Origin: Elusimicrobia bacterium CG03_land_8_20_14_0_80_50_18
Lineage (GTDB): Bacteria; CG03
NCBI GenBank assembly: GCA_002780705.1
Contig: PEUP01000056.1
Location: 15,567 to 33,308, forward strand
Length of the DNA: 17,742 nucleotides
Direction: 5' to 3'
The notes under the pieces: model-generated
The model's database searches: none
What the model saw: only the letters and a program-made list of their open reading frames with translations
Told to the model about the DNA's origin: nothing
In this document: piece by piece, positions 1-10,343 of the stretch
Layout of the letters: every line of letters begins with the position of its first letter
Position numbering within the stretch: position 1 is the stretch's first letter
Program-made: the position numbers and the translations under genes

Positions 1-63
1 GACGGGGTATTTCCCCTTTTTGTAAAAGGGGTGGCTCGCCCAAGGCGAGACGGGGTATTTCCC
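1..63. repeat. 48-bp direct-repeat unit with two hairpins inside polA
   Basis: The 15-mer GACGGGGTATTTCCC occurs at 1-15 and again at 49-63, a period of 48 bases or 16 codons. The unit between them holds two hairpins: CCCCTTTT/AAAAGGGG with a 3-nt loop (13-31) and CTCGCC/GGCGAG with a 3-nt loop (35-49). Read in the polA frame the unit encodes GEIPRLALGEPPLLQK and leaves the frame open. The composition looks like a dispersed palindromic element rather than polymerase sequence. It lies at the very edge of the window, so copy number and the far boundary are unknown. Confidence 0.75.
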
Positions 64-1291
64 TTCCCAGATATTTTGAAGAAAGACGGGCAATGTCCTG
101 ACGGGGCTGGGAATCAATGACATAGCCCATCAGAGAAATGTCCTCTATTCCGCTCTTAACATCTATGCGCTCTTGCAGGCAGTATGAGTAAACTCTCTTT
201 GAATCGTCGCTGATTATCTTGACAGCGGGGTTCGCAAAAATTTCCGCGAGAACTTTTTTACAGGGGTCTCCGCCGCCGAAATCAAGCTCAGTCTGCGAGG
301 TGTCGGCGAATGCCGCCTTGCCTCCTCCGGCCAGAGCTATGCCATTCAGCTTTTTGCCGTCTATGAAGTGAATCGCTATCTCTCCGCAACTCTTGAAAAA
401 AGACAAATCATCAGTATAAGCGAAACGCGCGAGCTCTTCCTTCAGAACATTTTCGTCCGGCGCTCCGTATTCATTTCTCAGGGAGCTGAAGCCCCATTTC
501 TCCGCAAGGGCCGCGACATCGGAGGGCTTTATATCCGGCTTCATGGCCTCGTCATCCAGAGGCACAGGCGCATCTTTCAGGAGTGTGACCAGCTTTTTGG
601 AAAGAAAGACCGCCTCTTTTGAATCTATCAGTTTTTTACGCAGCGATTCCTTCACTGAATCTATTTTTTCGTAGATGTTCTCTATGCTGCCGTATTCAGC
701 TATCAGGGCCGTCGCGCCGACGGGCCCTATTCCCGCGGCGCCCGGAATGTTGTCTGATTTATCACCCACCAGGGCCTGCCAGTCGCGGAACCGGCCCGGG
801 GTAACGCCGTACTTCTCCATAACCTCGCCGGGGCCTATTACCTTCGGCTCATTGAATATCCTCACGCGCTCGTCAACAAGCTGGCAGAGATCTTTGTCCG
901 CCGAGACTATAAAAACATCGTAATCATCTTTGAATTTTTCCGCCATAGAGGCCGTGAGGTCATCGGCCTCGTAACCCGGAGCGGCTATTGAGGCTATGCC
1001 CAGCCCGTCCGTTACGCTTCTCATGTTCTTGAGCTGGAAGACGAGGCTCTCGTCGGCCTCGGGCCTGGTGGCCTTATAAGCGGGATATTCGCTGTGGCGG
1101 AAATTTTTTCCGGGCGAGTCAAAAACAACGGCCACACGGTCGGGTTTGTGCTTTTTCATTATGCGTAGCATCATACGCGCGAAACCGTAAAGAGCTCCGA
1201 CGGGTTTGCCGTCGGGAGATAAGAGCGGCGGGAGAGCGTGAAAAGCCCTGTGCATATAGTTGTTGCCGTCTATGATAAAAAGTTTTTTCAT
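1..1291 (-). CDS. polA: DNA polymerase I, N-terminal part (runs off the window)
   Basis: This is the first 430 codons of DNA polymerase I, which fills gaps in excision repair and removes RNA primers. The ATG at 1291 opens MKKLFIIDGNNYMHRAFHAL, the classic start of the 5' nuclease domain. Metal-binding acids are visible at D8, D58, E108/D110/D111, D132/D134 and D177/D180, and the helix-hairpin-helix segment GDKSDNIPGAAGIGP follows. From about residue 295 a 3'-5' exonuclease-like domain begins, but the D-x-E proofreading motif is not recognisable (IAIHFIDG at that place), so this domain is probably inactive, as in many bacterial Pol I enzymes. The polymerase domain lies beyond the window. The ATG overlaps the stop of the upstream nuclease gene by ATGA. 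Near residue 413 the frame enters a 48-bp repeat and stays open to the window edge, so an intact gene beyond that point cannot be confirmed. Confidence 0.93.
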   Translation of the reverse strand, partial: MKKLFIIDGNNYMHRAFHALPPLLSPDGKPVGALYGFARMMLRIMKKHKPDRVAVVFDSPGKNFRHSEYPAYKATRPEADESLVFQLKNMRSVTDGLGIASIAAPGYEADDLTASMAEKFKDDYDVFIVSADKDLCQLVDERVRIFNEPKVIGPGEVMEKYGVTPGRFRDWQALVGDKSDNIPGAAGIGPVGATALIAEYGSIENIYEKIDSVKESLRKKLIDSKEAVFLSKKLVTLLKDAPVPLDDEAMKPDIKPSDVAALAEKWGFSSLRNEYGAPDENVLKEELARFAYTDDLSFFKSCGEIAIHFIDGKKLNGIALAGGGKAAFADTSQTELDFGGGDPCKKVLAEIFANPAVKIISDDSKRVYSYCLQERIDVKSGIEDISLMGYVIDSQPRQDIARLSSKYLGREIPRLALGEPPLLQKGEIPR

Positions 1292-1303
1292 TGTTCTTTT
1301 CTC
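1288..1303. repeat. Left copy of the 16-bp direct repeat flanking the nuclease cassette
   Basis: On the minus strand this reads GAGAAAAGAACAATGA and contains the end of the nuclease gene and the polA start (ATGA). It matches 15 of 16 bases with the copy at 2744-2759, including 12 identical bases in a row (AAAGAACAATGA). It may be a target-site duplication or the product of homology-mediated integration. Confidence 0.75.
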
Positions 1304-2478
1304 GTTTCCAAAAGAGGCATAGATTTAAGTTTCGCTTTTAACTCTTTTTCCGACGGCAATGCCAATTTGTATTTTGACGCAAAGACCTTATTGCTCACCC
1401 CTCCCAAAACATATTTGGCAAAAACATCATCTTTCTTGGCGCAAAGAATAAGCCCGATGGGCTCATTCTCATCTTTTGTCTTTTCATTTTCTTTGAAATA
1501 ATTAAGATAAAAATTCATCTGGCCGATATCAGCATGATCGAGTTCGCCCGTTTTCAAATCTATCAAAACAAGACACTTGAGCAACCTGTTATAAAAAACA
1601 AGGTCAACATAATAATGGCGATTGCTAATCGTGATTCTCTTTTGGCGGGCAACGAAAGTAAACCCTTTGCCAAGCTCTAACAAAAAATATTGCAGCTTAT
1701 CAATAAGCGCCTGCTCCATTTGACTCTCTGTATATGATGTGCCCTCTTCAAGAGATAAGAATTCTAAAATATAAGGGTCTTTTATCGCATCTTCCGGCTT
1801 TTCTATTATCTGACCTTTCTCTGCCATCTTCATTACGGCACTGGTGTCTTTGCTTAGAACCAGCCGTTCAAAAAGCATAGAGTTAATCTGTCTTTTTAAT
1901 TCTCGCACAGACCATCTGTTTTGAATGGATTCTTGCTCGTAAAAAGAACGGGCTGGCGGGGTTTCTACTTTTAATAATTCGCAATAATGAGACCAGGATA
2001 ACATTGGTTCAAATTTAGCGGACAGCGTCTGCGGTTTTTGCTTTTTAATAGATTCGTCAGACAGTGTCTGACGAATTAAAGATTTACGAGACGCTGTCTC
2101 GTAAATTTGAAATTTATCTGAATAGGTCAGATAAAATTTTCGCATCAGCTGTAAGTTATCCACAGAGAACCCTCTGCCAAATTTGGCAGTCAAGTCTGCC
2201 GAAAGTTTTATAAGTAATTTTTGCCCGTAATCCGCCCGCGCTTTTCCTTTCTGTTCAAATTCAACAATCTCTCTGCCAATCTCCCAGTAAGCCAAACACT
2301 GCGCCTTATTTATTTCCCTGACAACTTTGGTCCTTGCCTGATTAAGTATTTGAGCAATTTTTCCAAAAAGCGTACTATAAATGCTCGCGCTTGTAATAGC
2401 TCTTTGTCGAGTAGGACTCATAGCCACTCCTTGGCTGTTTCCGTCGTTTCCAACTTCGTGCCCGTTTAGGTTCGCCAT
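1288..2478 (-). CDS. DUF1016/YhcG-type PD-(D/E)XK nuclease domain protein
   Basis: A 396-residue protein of the YhcG family, with an N-terminal DUF1016_N region followed by a PD-(D/E)XK nuclease fold. The N-terminal part (about 32-120) has the family motif YWEIGREIVEFEQ and the segment YGQKLLIKLSADLTAKFGRGF. The C-terminal part (about 180-375) carries the putative catalytic set: D292 in YVDLVFYN and D307-x-K309 in IDLKTGEL. A linker at about 127-155 has three copies of a (Q/E)T(L/A)Sxx(S/F) heptad encoded by palindromes. The ATG at 2478 is used; Met20 is an alternative, since the domain begins after it. The gene looks more AT-rich than its neighbours and ends in RKEQ-stop, the same last four residues as DedA, because both lie in the flanking direct repeat. 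Such proteins are linked to mobile DNA and suspected nuclease or defence roles; the function here is unproven. Confidence 0.88.
   Translation of the reverse strand: MANLNGHEVGNDGNSQGVAMSPTRQRAITSASIYSTLFGKIAQILNQARTKVVREINKAQCLAYWEIGREIVEFEQKGKARADYGQKLLIKLSADLTAKFGRGFSVDNLQLMRKFYLTYSDKFQIYETASRKSLIRQTLSDESIKKQKPQTLSAKFEPMLSWSHYCELLKVETPPARSFYEQESIQNRWSVRELKRQINSMLFERLVLSKDTSAVMKMAEKGQIIEKPEDAIKDPYILEFLSLEEGTSYTESQMEQALIDKLQYFLLELGKGFTFVARQKRITISNRHYYVDLVFYNRLLKCLVLIDLKTGELDHADIGQMNFYLNYFKENEKTKDENEPIGLILCAKKDDVFAKYVLGGVSNKVFASKYKLALPSEKELKAKLKSMPLLETRKEQ
2052..2106. repeat. Two tandem 25-bp palindromes inside the nuclease gene
   Basis: Palindrome one (2052-2076) has perfect 12-base arms (ATTCGTCAGACA and its complement) around one base. 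Palindrome two (2082-2106) has perfect 11-base arms (ATTTACGAGAC and its complement) around three bases. They are 30 bases apart, which is ten codons. A weaker third relative lies near 2020-2036. They encode repeated heptads ETASRKS, QTLSDES and QTLSAKF in the linker between the DUF1016 N-terminal domain and the nuclease domain. Confidence 0.85.
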
Positions 2479-2747
2479 AGTTTACTCTTATCGGTTGTGA
2501 GAATACTGCCTTCTACTACATGAAAAGTATCGGCTACCGGGATGATATAAATTTCGGGGCTCAATCCCTTCACTTGCGTTGCGGCCCAGCATCCCTTCCC
2601 TTTGGCTTCACGACTGTTTGTTACCAAACAGGGTGCAAAATTCGGTTCTATGCTGGCGGCTAATCCTTCACTTCGTTCGGGACAGGCTCTTTGCATAGAC
2701 TGGATTTCCACCAGTTGGACATTACAAACTTTTCTCGGCGCACTCAT
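2466..2747 (-). CDS. Small repeat-containing ORF, probably not a functional gene
   Basis: A 93-codon frame starts at an ATGA overlap with the dedA stop and overlaps the start of the nuclease gene. I recognise no domain. Its N-terminal third contains ACPERSEGLAAS, a peptide produced when the dispersed repeat at 2664-2689 is translated, and a hairpin follows at 2614-2631. The frame therefore looks like the left-over leader end of an inserted cassette. Translation could still be real, since the overlap would couple it to dedA and it would carry ribosomes to the nuclease start. Nothing in the sequence points to a function, and it may be merely non-coding DNA that happens to stay open. Confidence 0.3.
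   Translation of the reverse strand: MSAPRKVCNVQLVEIQSMQRACPERSEGLAASIEPNFAPCLVTNSREAKGKGCWAATQVKGLSPEIYIIPVADTFHVVEGSILTTDKSKLWRT
2614..2631. repeat. Hairpin in the leader end of the inserted cassette
   Basis: CTGTTTG at 2614-2620 pairs perfectly with CAAACAG at 2625-2631 around a TTAC loop. No T-run follows on either strand, so it is not a canonical terminator. It lies between dedA and the nuclease gene, within the inserted segment. Confidence 0.5.
2664..2689. repeat. Dispersed repeat of the 'PERSEG' type
   Basis: The segment holds CCTTCACTTCGTTCGGGACA followed by GGCTC. On the minus strand it translates to CPERSEG. This peptide and nucleotide pattern is familiar to me as a short interspersed repeat found many times in genomes of several uncultivated phyla. 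Only one copy lies in this window, so the assignment rests on recall and not on a repeat seen here. Confidence 0.5.
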
Positions 2748-2759
2748 TGTTCTTTCCTC
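2744..2759. repeat. Right copy of the 16-bp direct repeat flanking the nuclease cassette
   Basis: On the minus strand this reads GAGGAAAGAACAATGA. It covers the last codons and stop of dedA and contains an ATGA start overlap. It differs by one base from the copy at 1288-1303 that holds the polA start. The two copies are 1456 bases apart and enclose the small repeat ORF and the nuclease gene. Confidence 0.75.
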
Positions 2760-3525
2760 TCGACGCTTCCTCTGCCTGTTTTAAATTCCCTGCCGCGCAG
2801 GGCGGCTTTCTGAATCAGTCTTTTTATCCCGCTTCTGTAGATATAGACCTCATAACCCATGAACGCCAGAAAGAGAAATATGACAATAACAGACACCGCT
2901 CTGATAAAAAACACGGTTTTGATTTTTATGTTAAGAACAAACCTGCTCACCAGATAAATCGCCGCGACGAACAAAATGGCAGCCGCGATAACATCTCTTG
3001 AACGGTAGAAAAAAGATGTCAGGATCTCTATTTTTGAGGCGAAGAGCCGGCCCAGAAACAGCCAGAACAGGATACCGGCCGCCATCCCCGTCAGCTGATA
3101 AGGGAGAAATGTCCTGATTTTGATACCGCTGATTCCGGAAAAGAGCATGATAAAAGGCCTTATGCCGAGGAGAAAAGGCCTCATGAGAAAAACCTTCTGA
3201 TGGCCGTATAGTCTGAAAAAAAGAGATATCTTCCTCATGCGCCTCTGGTTAATCACAAGCATCACATATTTGGAGGCCAGTATCCGCGGCCCGTAAAAGT
3301 AACCCGCGAAATAAGGGATCATGTCGCTGATAAACGCGCCTATGAAACAGAAAAAAAACATGGGAGCGATATGCACGATTGCCTGGCTCGTCAGAAAACC
3401 GGCCATTAACAGCGTCAGCTCTTCGGGCAGCGGAAACCCGCAACCGGAAATTATAAGCAGAAGAAAAACCCCTATGTACGCGAATGACGAAAACAGCAGT
3501 ATAAATTCTATTATCTGACCGCCGC

Positions 3526-3529
<4 letters not shown>
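2744..3529 (-). CDS. DedA-family (SNARE-associated/VTT domain) inner-membrane protein
   Basis: A 261-residue polytopic membrane protein of the DedA superfamily, whose members are linked to undecaprenyl-phosphate or phospholipid recycling and membrane-potential homeostasis. The family motif G-x-P-x-P-E appears as CGFPLPEELTLLMAGF at about 30-45. The conserved central block FIGAFISDMIPYFAGYFYG (about 62-80) and the arginine motif RPFLLGIRPFIMLFSG (about 117-132) follow. After the VTT core, two further hydrophobic stretches (about 183-200 and 208-228) suggest extra membrane helices before a basic tail. The ATG overlaps the uvrA stop by ATGA, so the two are probably translationally coupled. The gene likely once abutted polA directly. 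Substrate cannot be told from the sequence. Confidence 0.88.
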
Positions 3530-6329
<2,800 letters not shown>

Positions 6330-6333
<4 letters not shown>

Positions 6334-7907
6334 AAAACCGACACCTTGCCTCTGATTCTTTTTACGACGGTATTTTTTCTGAACGCATCCCGCGGCGGGC
6401 CGGGATAATCTATCATATAATGGGTGCCCCTGGACTCCTTCCTTGAGAGAGCCGATTCAATGGTGATATACGCCACATGGGCAATGTTGCGCAGCTCTAT
6501 GAGGTCACGCGTGACAAGAAAATTCCAGTAGTAATCCTCGATTTCCTCAATGATGTTCTTTATCCTGTGCCTCGCCCTGACAAGACGCTTCATACTCCTG
6601 ACTATCCCCACATAATTCCACATAAAGCGGCGGATCTCATCCCAGTTCTGCGATATCACCACCGCCTCATCAGAGGGCCGCGCGCCGTAGGTTTTCCAGA
6701 GCGGGATTTTCGGGATTCTTTTTTTCGCTGACGCGCGTCCCGCAAGCGATTCCGCCGCGCGGCTGGCGAAAACCATGGCCTCGGCCAGAGAATTGGAAGC
6801 CAGGCGGTTTGCCCCGTGAAGCCCAGTGCAGGCGTTTTCCCCGGCGGCGAAAAGATTTTTAATATCCGTGGCGGCGTTCTCATCAACGGCTATGCCGCCG
6901 CACATATAATGCGCGGCAGGCACGACGGGAATGGGAGACAGGGTCATGTCAAAACCGTATTTTTTCACGCTTGACGACAGATATGGGAATTTTTTTCTCA
7001 CAAAAGCCGCGCCTTTATACGATATGTCCAGATAAACGAATTCCTCGCCGCTTTTTTTCAGGACATCATCTATGGCCCTCGCCACGATGTCGCGCGGGGC
7101 CAGTTCCATCTTCGGATGATATCCCTTCATGAATCTTTTTCCCGCTCTTGTAAAAAGCCGCCCGCCCTCGCCCCTCACCGCCTCGGATATGAGAAAACTT
7201 TTGGCTTCCGGATGAAACAGACATGTGGGATGAAACTGCACGAATTCCATGTTCATTATGCGGCAGCCCGCCCTGTAGGCCATGGCCACTCCGTCGCCGG
7301 TTGAAACATCGGGGTTTGATGTGTAGAGATAACTTTTCCCCGCGCCGCCGGCGGCAAGAAGAGTCGCGCGGGATTTAAAAGCTCTTATGCTCAGATCCGA
7401 TTCATCCAGGATATATGCGCCCCAACAGACGGAATCTTTGATTATCAGATTGACGGCTATGTGGTTTTCAAAGAGCTTGATGTTTTTCCGCCGCCGGACA
7501 CGCTCGACAAGCGCGTCCTCCACGGCCTTTCCCGTGCTGTCTTCGCTATGCACGACACGGCGGCGCGAATGCCCCCCCTCAAGATGGAGATCATATCCGC
7601 CGCGCGACATATTGAATCTCACACCGTATCTCTCAAGTTCTTTGAGGCGGTCGGGAGTCTCCCTGACAACGATATCCGCTATGTTTTTATCCGAAAGTCC
7701 GCCGCCGGTTTTCAGAGTGTCTCTGATATGCAGATTGAAAGAATCGTCAGCGGCTGTGACGCAGGAAATGCCGCCCTGCGCGAAAACGGTCTCGGAATCA
7801 GCGAGCTTTCTCTTGGTGACAAGGGCCACCTTCAAATCGCGCGGCAGTTTGAGCGCCGCGAAAAGCCCCGCCAGACCCGAACCTATTATAAGGACATCAT
7901 AGACCAT
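6330..7907 (-). CDS. nadB: L-aspartate oxidase
   Basis: NadB is an FAD enzyme that oxidises L-aspartate to iminoaspartate, the first step of de novo NAD synthesis; NadA then forms quinolinate. The 525-residue protein begins with a Rossmann FAD motif (IIGSGLAGLFAALKL, about 7-21). Family blocks include HSEDSTGKAVEDALVERV at about 120-137, APRDIVARAIDDVL, and the FAD site LHGANRLASNSLAEAMV near 363-379. The substrate-site ring of H and R residues typical of aspartate oxidase and succinate dehydrogenase flavoproteins looks complete. The ATG at 7907 is preceded by a good promoter but no clear Shine-Dalgarno, which suggests a leaderless start. nadA and nadC are not in the window. It heads the nadB-uvrA-dedA-polA run. 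Confidence 0.95.
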
Positions 7908-7914
7908 AACTCAC

Positions 7915-7943
7915 ATTCTAATTTTTATCCGCCCTTCTTGCAA
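7915..7943 (-). promoter_or_regulatory. Probable promoter of nadB, leaderless geometry
   Basis: On the minus strand a -35 TTGCAA (7943-7938) is followed after 17 bases by a -10 TAGAAT (7920-7915), five of six matches to TATAAT. Exactly 7 bases later comes the nadB ATG, so transcription would begin at or next to the start codon. No ribosome-binding sequence is visible in those 7 bases (GTGAGTT). Confidence 0.6.
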
Positions 7944-7952
7944 TTGCAGGAA
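7935..7952. promoter_or_regulatory. Palindrome over the nadB -35 region, possible operator
   Basis: The minus strand reads TTCCTGCAATTGCAAGAA, an 18-base inverted repeat with one mismatched pair and no loop. It overlaps the -35 hexamer of the nadB promoter, where a repressor would act. The regulator is not identified; NAD-responsive control is a guess from the gene's role. Confidence 0.4.
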
Positions 7953-8024
7953 GCCGGCGAATCTTTGTAACCTGCGTCTGGTCAGCTGTCCCGATATTTG
8001 CCGGGCTTGCCCGTCCGCCCGTTT

Positions 8025-8504
8025 TTATTTGCGGCCGCGGCTCATGGCCACGACGCCCGCCCGCACCATTTCCTTGATGCCGTAAGGCCTGAGAAGCCGT
8101 ATGGCGCCCTCAAGTTTTGTTTCCCTGCCGGTGAGCTCAATCGTCATCGTGTCAGCGGAAACATCCAGTATGTTAGCCCTGAATATGTTGGCGATTTCTA
8201 TTATCTCACCGCGTAAGGCCTTGGACGCGTTCACCTTCACCAGCATGAGATCCCTGTCTATAAATTCCTCGTTTTTGAAATCAATGACCTTGATGACATC
8301 GGGGAGCTTGTTGAGCTGCTTCCCCACCTGCTCCAGTATCTTGTCGTCGCCCTTGACGACGATTGTCATCCTGGACACATCGGAAACCTCCGTCTCCCCC
8401 ACTGTCAGAGACATTATGTTGAAAGCTCTCGCCGAAAAAAGCCCCGATATCCTCGCCAGGACGCCGGGTTTGTTCTCAACCATAGCCGCTATTGTGTGTT
8501 TCAT
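8025..8504 (-). CDS. ilvN: Acetolactate synthase small (regulatory) subunit
   Basis: The 159-residue regulatory subunit of acetohydroxyacid synthase, which binds the large subunit, raises its activity and usually confers valine feedback. An N-terminal ACT domain is clear: HTIAAMVENKPGVLARISGL and FNIMSLTVGETEV. It is followed by the conserved VIDFKNEEFIDRDLMLVKV stretch and a C-terminal second domain ending RLLRPYGIKEMVRAGVVAMSRG. The length is typical (ilvN/ilvH type). The gene follows ilvB after 42 bases that hold a palindromic repeat; the repeat arm CAGGCAGGG lies 12 bases before the ATG and may serve as the ribosome site. The next gene downstream is nadB rather than ilvC. Confidence 0.95.
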   Translation of the reverse strand: MKHTIAAMVENKPGVLARISGLFSARAFNIMSLTVGETEVSDVSRMTIVVKGDDKILEQVGKQLNKLPDVIKVIDFKNEEFIDRDLMLVKVNASKALRGEIIEIANIFRANILDVSADTMTIELTGRETKLEGAIRLLRPYGIKEMVRAGVVAMSRGRK

Positions 8505-8517
8505 TTTTTTCTCACTC

Positions 8518-8537
8518 CCTGCCTGCCGGTAGGCAGG
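8518..8537. repeat. Palindromic repeat between ilvB and ilvN
   Basis: CCTGCCTGCCGGTAGGCAGG is a 20-base near-perfect palindrome with one mismatched pair. A close relative is inside the ORF6N gene (12566-12586), and half of the element (CAGGCAGGG on the minus strand) sits before lysC (15910-15918). Here the minus-strand arm ends 12 bases before the ilvN ATG. Confidence 0.75.
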
Positions 8538-8546
8538 CTTAATTCT

Positions 8547-10253
8547 TCACGACATGTCTATTATCTGGTCTATAGACGCTCCGCCCGGCACAATGGGGAA
8601 CACATTCTCTTCTTTCGCCACCTGAAAATCCATGACAACAGTTTCCTTGAAAGCGAGCGCTTCTTTTATCGCCGCGTCAACATCTTTCTTGTGTTCTATG
8701 CGCATACCCTTGAGGCCGTATGCTTCGCCGACAAGTTTGAAATCGGGCCAGTACTTTTGATCTTTGGAAGACTGTGAGCCCAGAAGAACTCCTGAATAAC
8801 GCTTTTTGTAAAATAATTCCTGCCACTGCCTGACCATCCCCAGATAAGAATTGTTGAGGATAGCGACGATAACCTTGATGCCGTAAACTTTCGCCGTGGC
8901 GAGTTCCTGTATGTTCATCTGGGTGGAGCCGTCGCCGGCGATATCTATCACTTCCATATCCGGGCAGGCCCGTTTGGCGCCTATGGCTCCCGGCAGGCCG
9001 TAGCCCATCGTTCCCAGTCCGCCCGAAGTGATAAACCGGCGAGGATTGTCAAACTTATAAAACTGCTCCGCCCACATCTGGTGCTGGCCGACTTCGGTGA
9101 CCACGAGCGCTTTGCCTTTTGTAATCTGATAGAACCTGTCTATGACATACTGCGGCCTCAGGACAGCGTCGTCTTTATAACAGAGAGGATGCTTCTTGGA
9201 CACCACGGCTATATCTTTGCGCCAGGACGTGTAATCCGGCGTTTTTTGGATGCCGCCCAGAAGAATAAGCATTTGCCTGAGGACGGACTTACAGTCCCCC
9301 ACCACCGGTATATCCGCTGTGACATTCTTGGAAATGGAAGTGGGATCAATATCCACCTGCACGATTTTCGCGTGGGGAGCGAAAGCTGACACTTTGCCCG
9401 TCACCCTGTCGTCAAACCTCGCGCCGACGGCAAATACCATATCACAGTTCTGAAAAGCGTAGTTGGCGGCCTGCGTGCCGTGCATCCCGGGCATGCCTAT
9501 AAACAATTCATCCGTTCCCGGAAATCCGCCTATGCCCATCAGCGTCAGCGTGACGGGCGCATTGAGCTTCCTGACAAAATCCGTCAACTCCTTTGCCGCG
9601 CCGGAACTTATCACGCCGCCGCCGGCGTAAACGAGCAGTTTTTTTGAAGAAAGCAGCGCGTTCAGCGCCGTTTTGATCTGCCTGGGATTCCCGTCTTTGC
9701 TGGGCTTATATCCTCTGATGGAAGAATCCGGTTTCGGGTCATATTCGCATTCAGCCTTCTGTATGTCGCTGGGCACATCTATGAGCACAGTACCCGGACG
9801 GCCGCTTCGGGCGAGATAAAAAGCCTGCGCCATTGTCTTTGATATGTCTCTGACATCCGTCACCAGATAATTCTGTTTGGTGACCGGCCTCGTTATGCCT
9901 GTCGTGTCGGCCTCCTGAAAAGCGTCGTTGCCGACGAGATGGGACACGACCTGTCCTGTGACGGCGACCATGGGTACGGAATCAAGCAGAGCCGTCGCCA
10001 GGCCCGTGACAAGATTCGTGGCGCCGGGGCCGGATGTGGCGATGCAGACGCCGGTTTTCCCCGACGCGCGGGCGTAGCCGTCGGCCATGTGCGCGGCGCC
10101 CTGCTCGTGGCGCGTGAGAAAAAGCTTTATTTTCTTATTGTCATGGAGAGCGTCAAAAAGAGGTATCACGCTGCCGCCGGGAATGCCGAAAACAGTGTCC
10201 ACCCCTTCTCTCTCCAGGCATTTCAGTATAATTTCCGCGCCGCGCAATTTCAT
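8547..10253 (-). CDS. ilvB: Acetolactate synthase large (catalytic) subunit
   Basis: Acetohydroxyacid synthase condenses pyruvate with pyruvate or 2-ketobutyrate, the first common step of valine and isoleucine synthesis. The 568-residue protein shows the catalytic glutamate E50 in RHEQGAAHMADGYARASGK, the FAD/quinone-like middle domain, and the thiamine-diphosphate motif GDGS at 440-443 with the paired asparagines N467/N468. The start at 10253 was chosen because GGAGG lies just upstream with good spacing and MKLRGAEIILKCLEREGV is the usual N-terminus; an in-frame GTG at 10283 would add ten atypical residues. It is followed by the regulatory subunit. An extended -10 promoter lies about 50 bases upstream. 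Confidence 0.96.
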   Translation of the reverse strand: MKLRGAEIILKCLEREGVDTVFGIPGGSVIPLFDALHDNKKIKLFLTRHEQGAAHMADGYARASGKTGVCIATSGPGATNLVTGLATALLDSVPMVAVTGQVVSHLVGNDAFQEADTTGITRPVTKQNYLVTDVRDISKTMAQAFYLARSGRPGTVLIDVPSDIQKAECEYDPKPDSSIRGYKPSKDGNPRQIKTALNALLSSKKLLVYAGGGVISSGAAKELTDFVRKLNAPVTLTLMGIGGFPGTDELFIGMPGMHGTQAANYAFQNCDMVFAVGARFDDRVTGKVSAFAPHAKIVQVDIDPTSISKNVTADIPVVGDCKSVLRQMLILLGGIQKTPDYTSWRKDIAVVSKKHPLCYKDDAVLRPQYVIDRFYQITKGKALVVTEVGQHQMWAEQFYKFDNPRRFITSGGLGTMGYGLPGAIGAKRACPDMEVIDIAGDGSTQMNIQELATAKVYGIKVIVAILNNSYLGMVRQWQELFYKKRYSGVLLGSQSSKDQKYWPDFKLVGEAYGLKGMRIEHKKDVDAAIKEALAFKETVVMDFQVAKEENVFPIVPGGASIDQIIDMS

Positions 10254-10300
10254 AACACCCTCCTTCTCAAATCTGTTAAACACGAATTCCGTAAAATGCG

Positions 10301-10309
10301 ATTATAGCA
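10301..10309 (-). promoter_or_regulatory. Extended -10 promoter candidate for ilvB-ilvN
   Basis: The minus strand holds TGCTATAAT, an extended -10 (TGn) joined to a perfect TATAAT, with a second TATAAT nine bases upstream at 10315-10310. No good -35 is seen at normal spacing, which extended -10 promoters tolerate. The start site would be near 10294, giving a leader of about 40 bases with the GGAGG ribosome site before the ATG at 10253. Confidence 0.5.
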
Positions 10310-10343
10310 ATTATAAAACTCCCCCATAAAGTATTGACGGGTC

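Noticed and set aside
1..63. polA as a pseudogene because of the repeat
   Set aside because: The unit is 48 bases and keeps the frame open to the window edge, and all 5' nuclease residues are intact; the rest of the gene is not visible.
2052..2106. Twin palindromes as a CRISPR-like array
   Set aside because: Only two clear units lie 30 bases apart with no unique spacers, and they are in frame inside a complete protein gene.
7461..7970. Plus-strand open frame over the nadB start
   Set aside because: It covers the reverse of conserved FAD-enzyme sequence and has no domain or ribosome site.
7953..8024. Possible terminator after ilvN
   Set aside because: Short inverted repeats such as CGGGC-AA-GCCCG exist, but no T-run follows on the minus strand, so no terminator is called.
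10254..10283. GTG at 10283 as the ilvB start
   Set aside because: It would add ten residues not typical of the family, and the GGAGG ribosome site lies inside that extension and points to the ATG at 10253.
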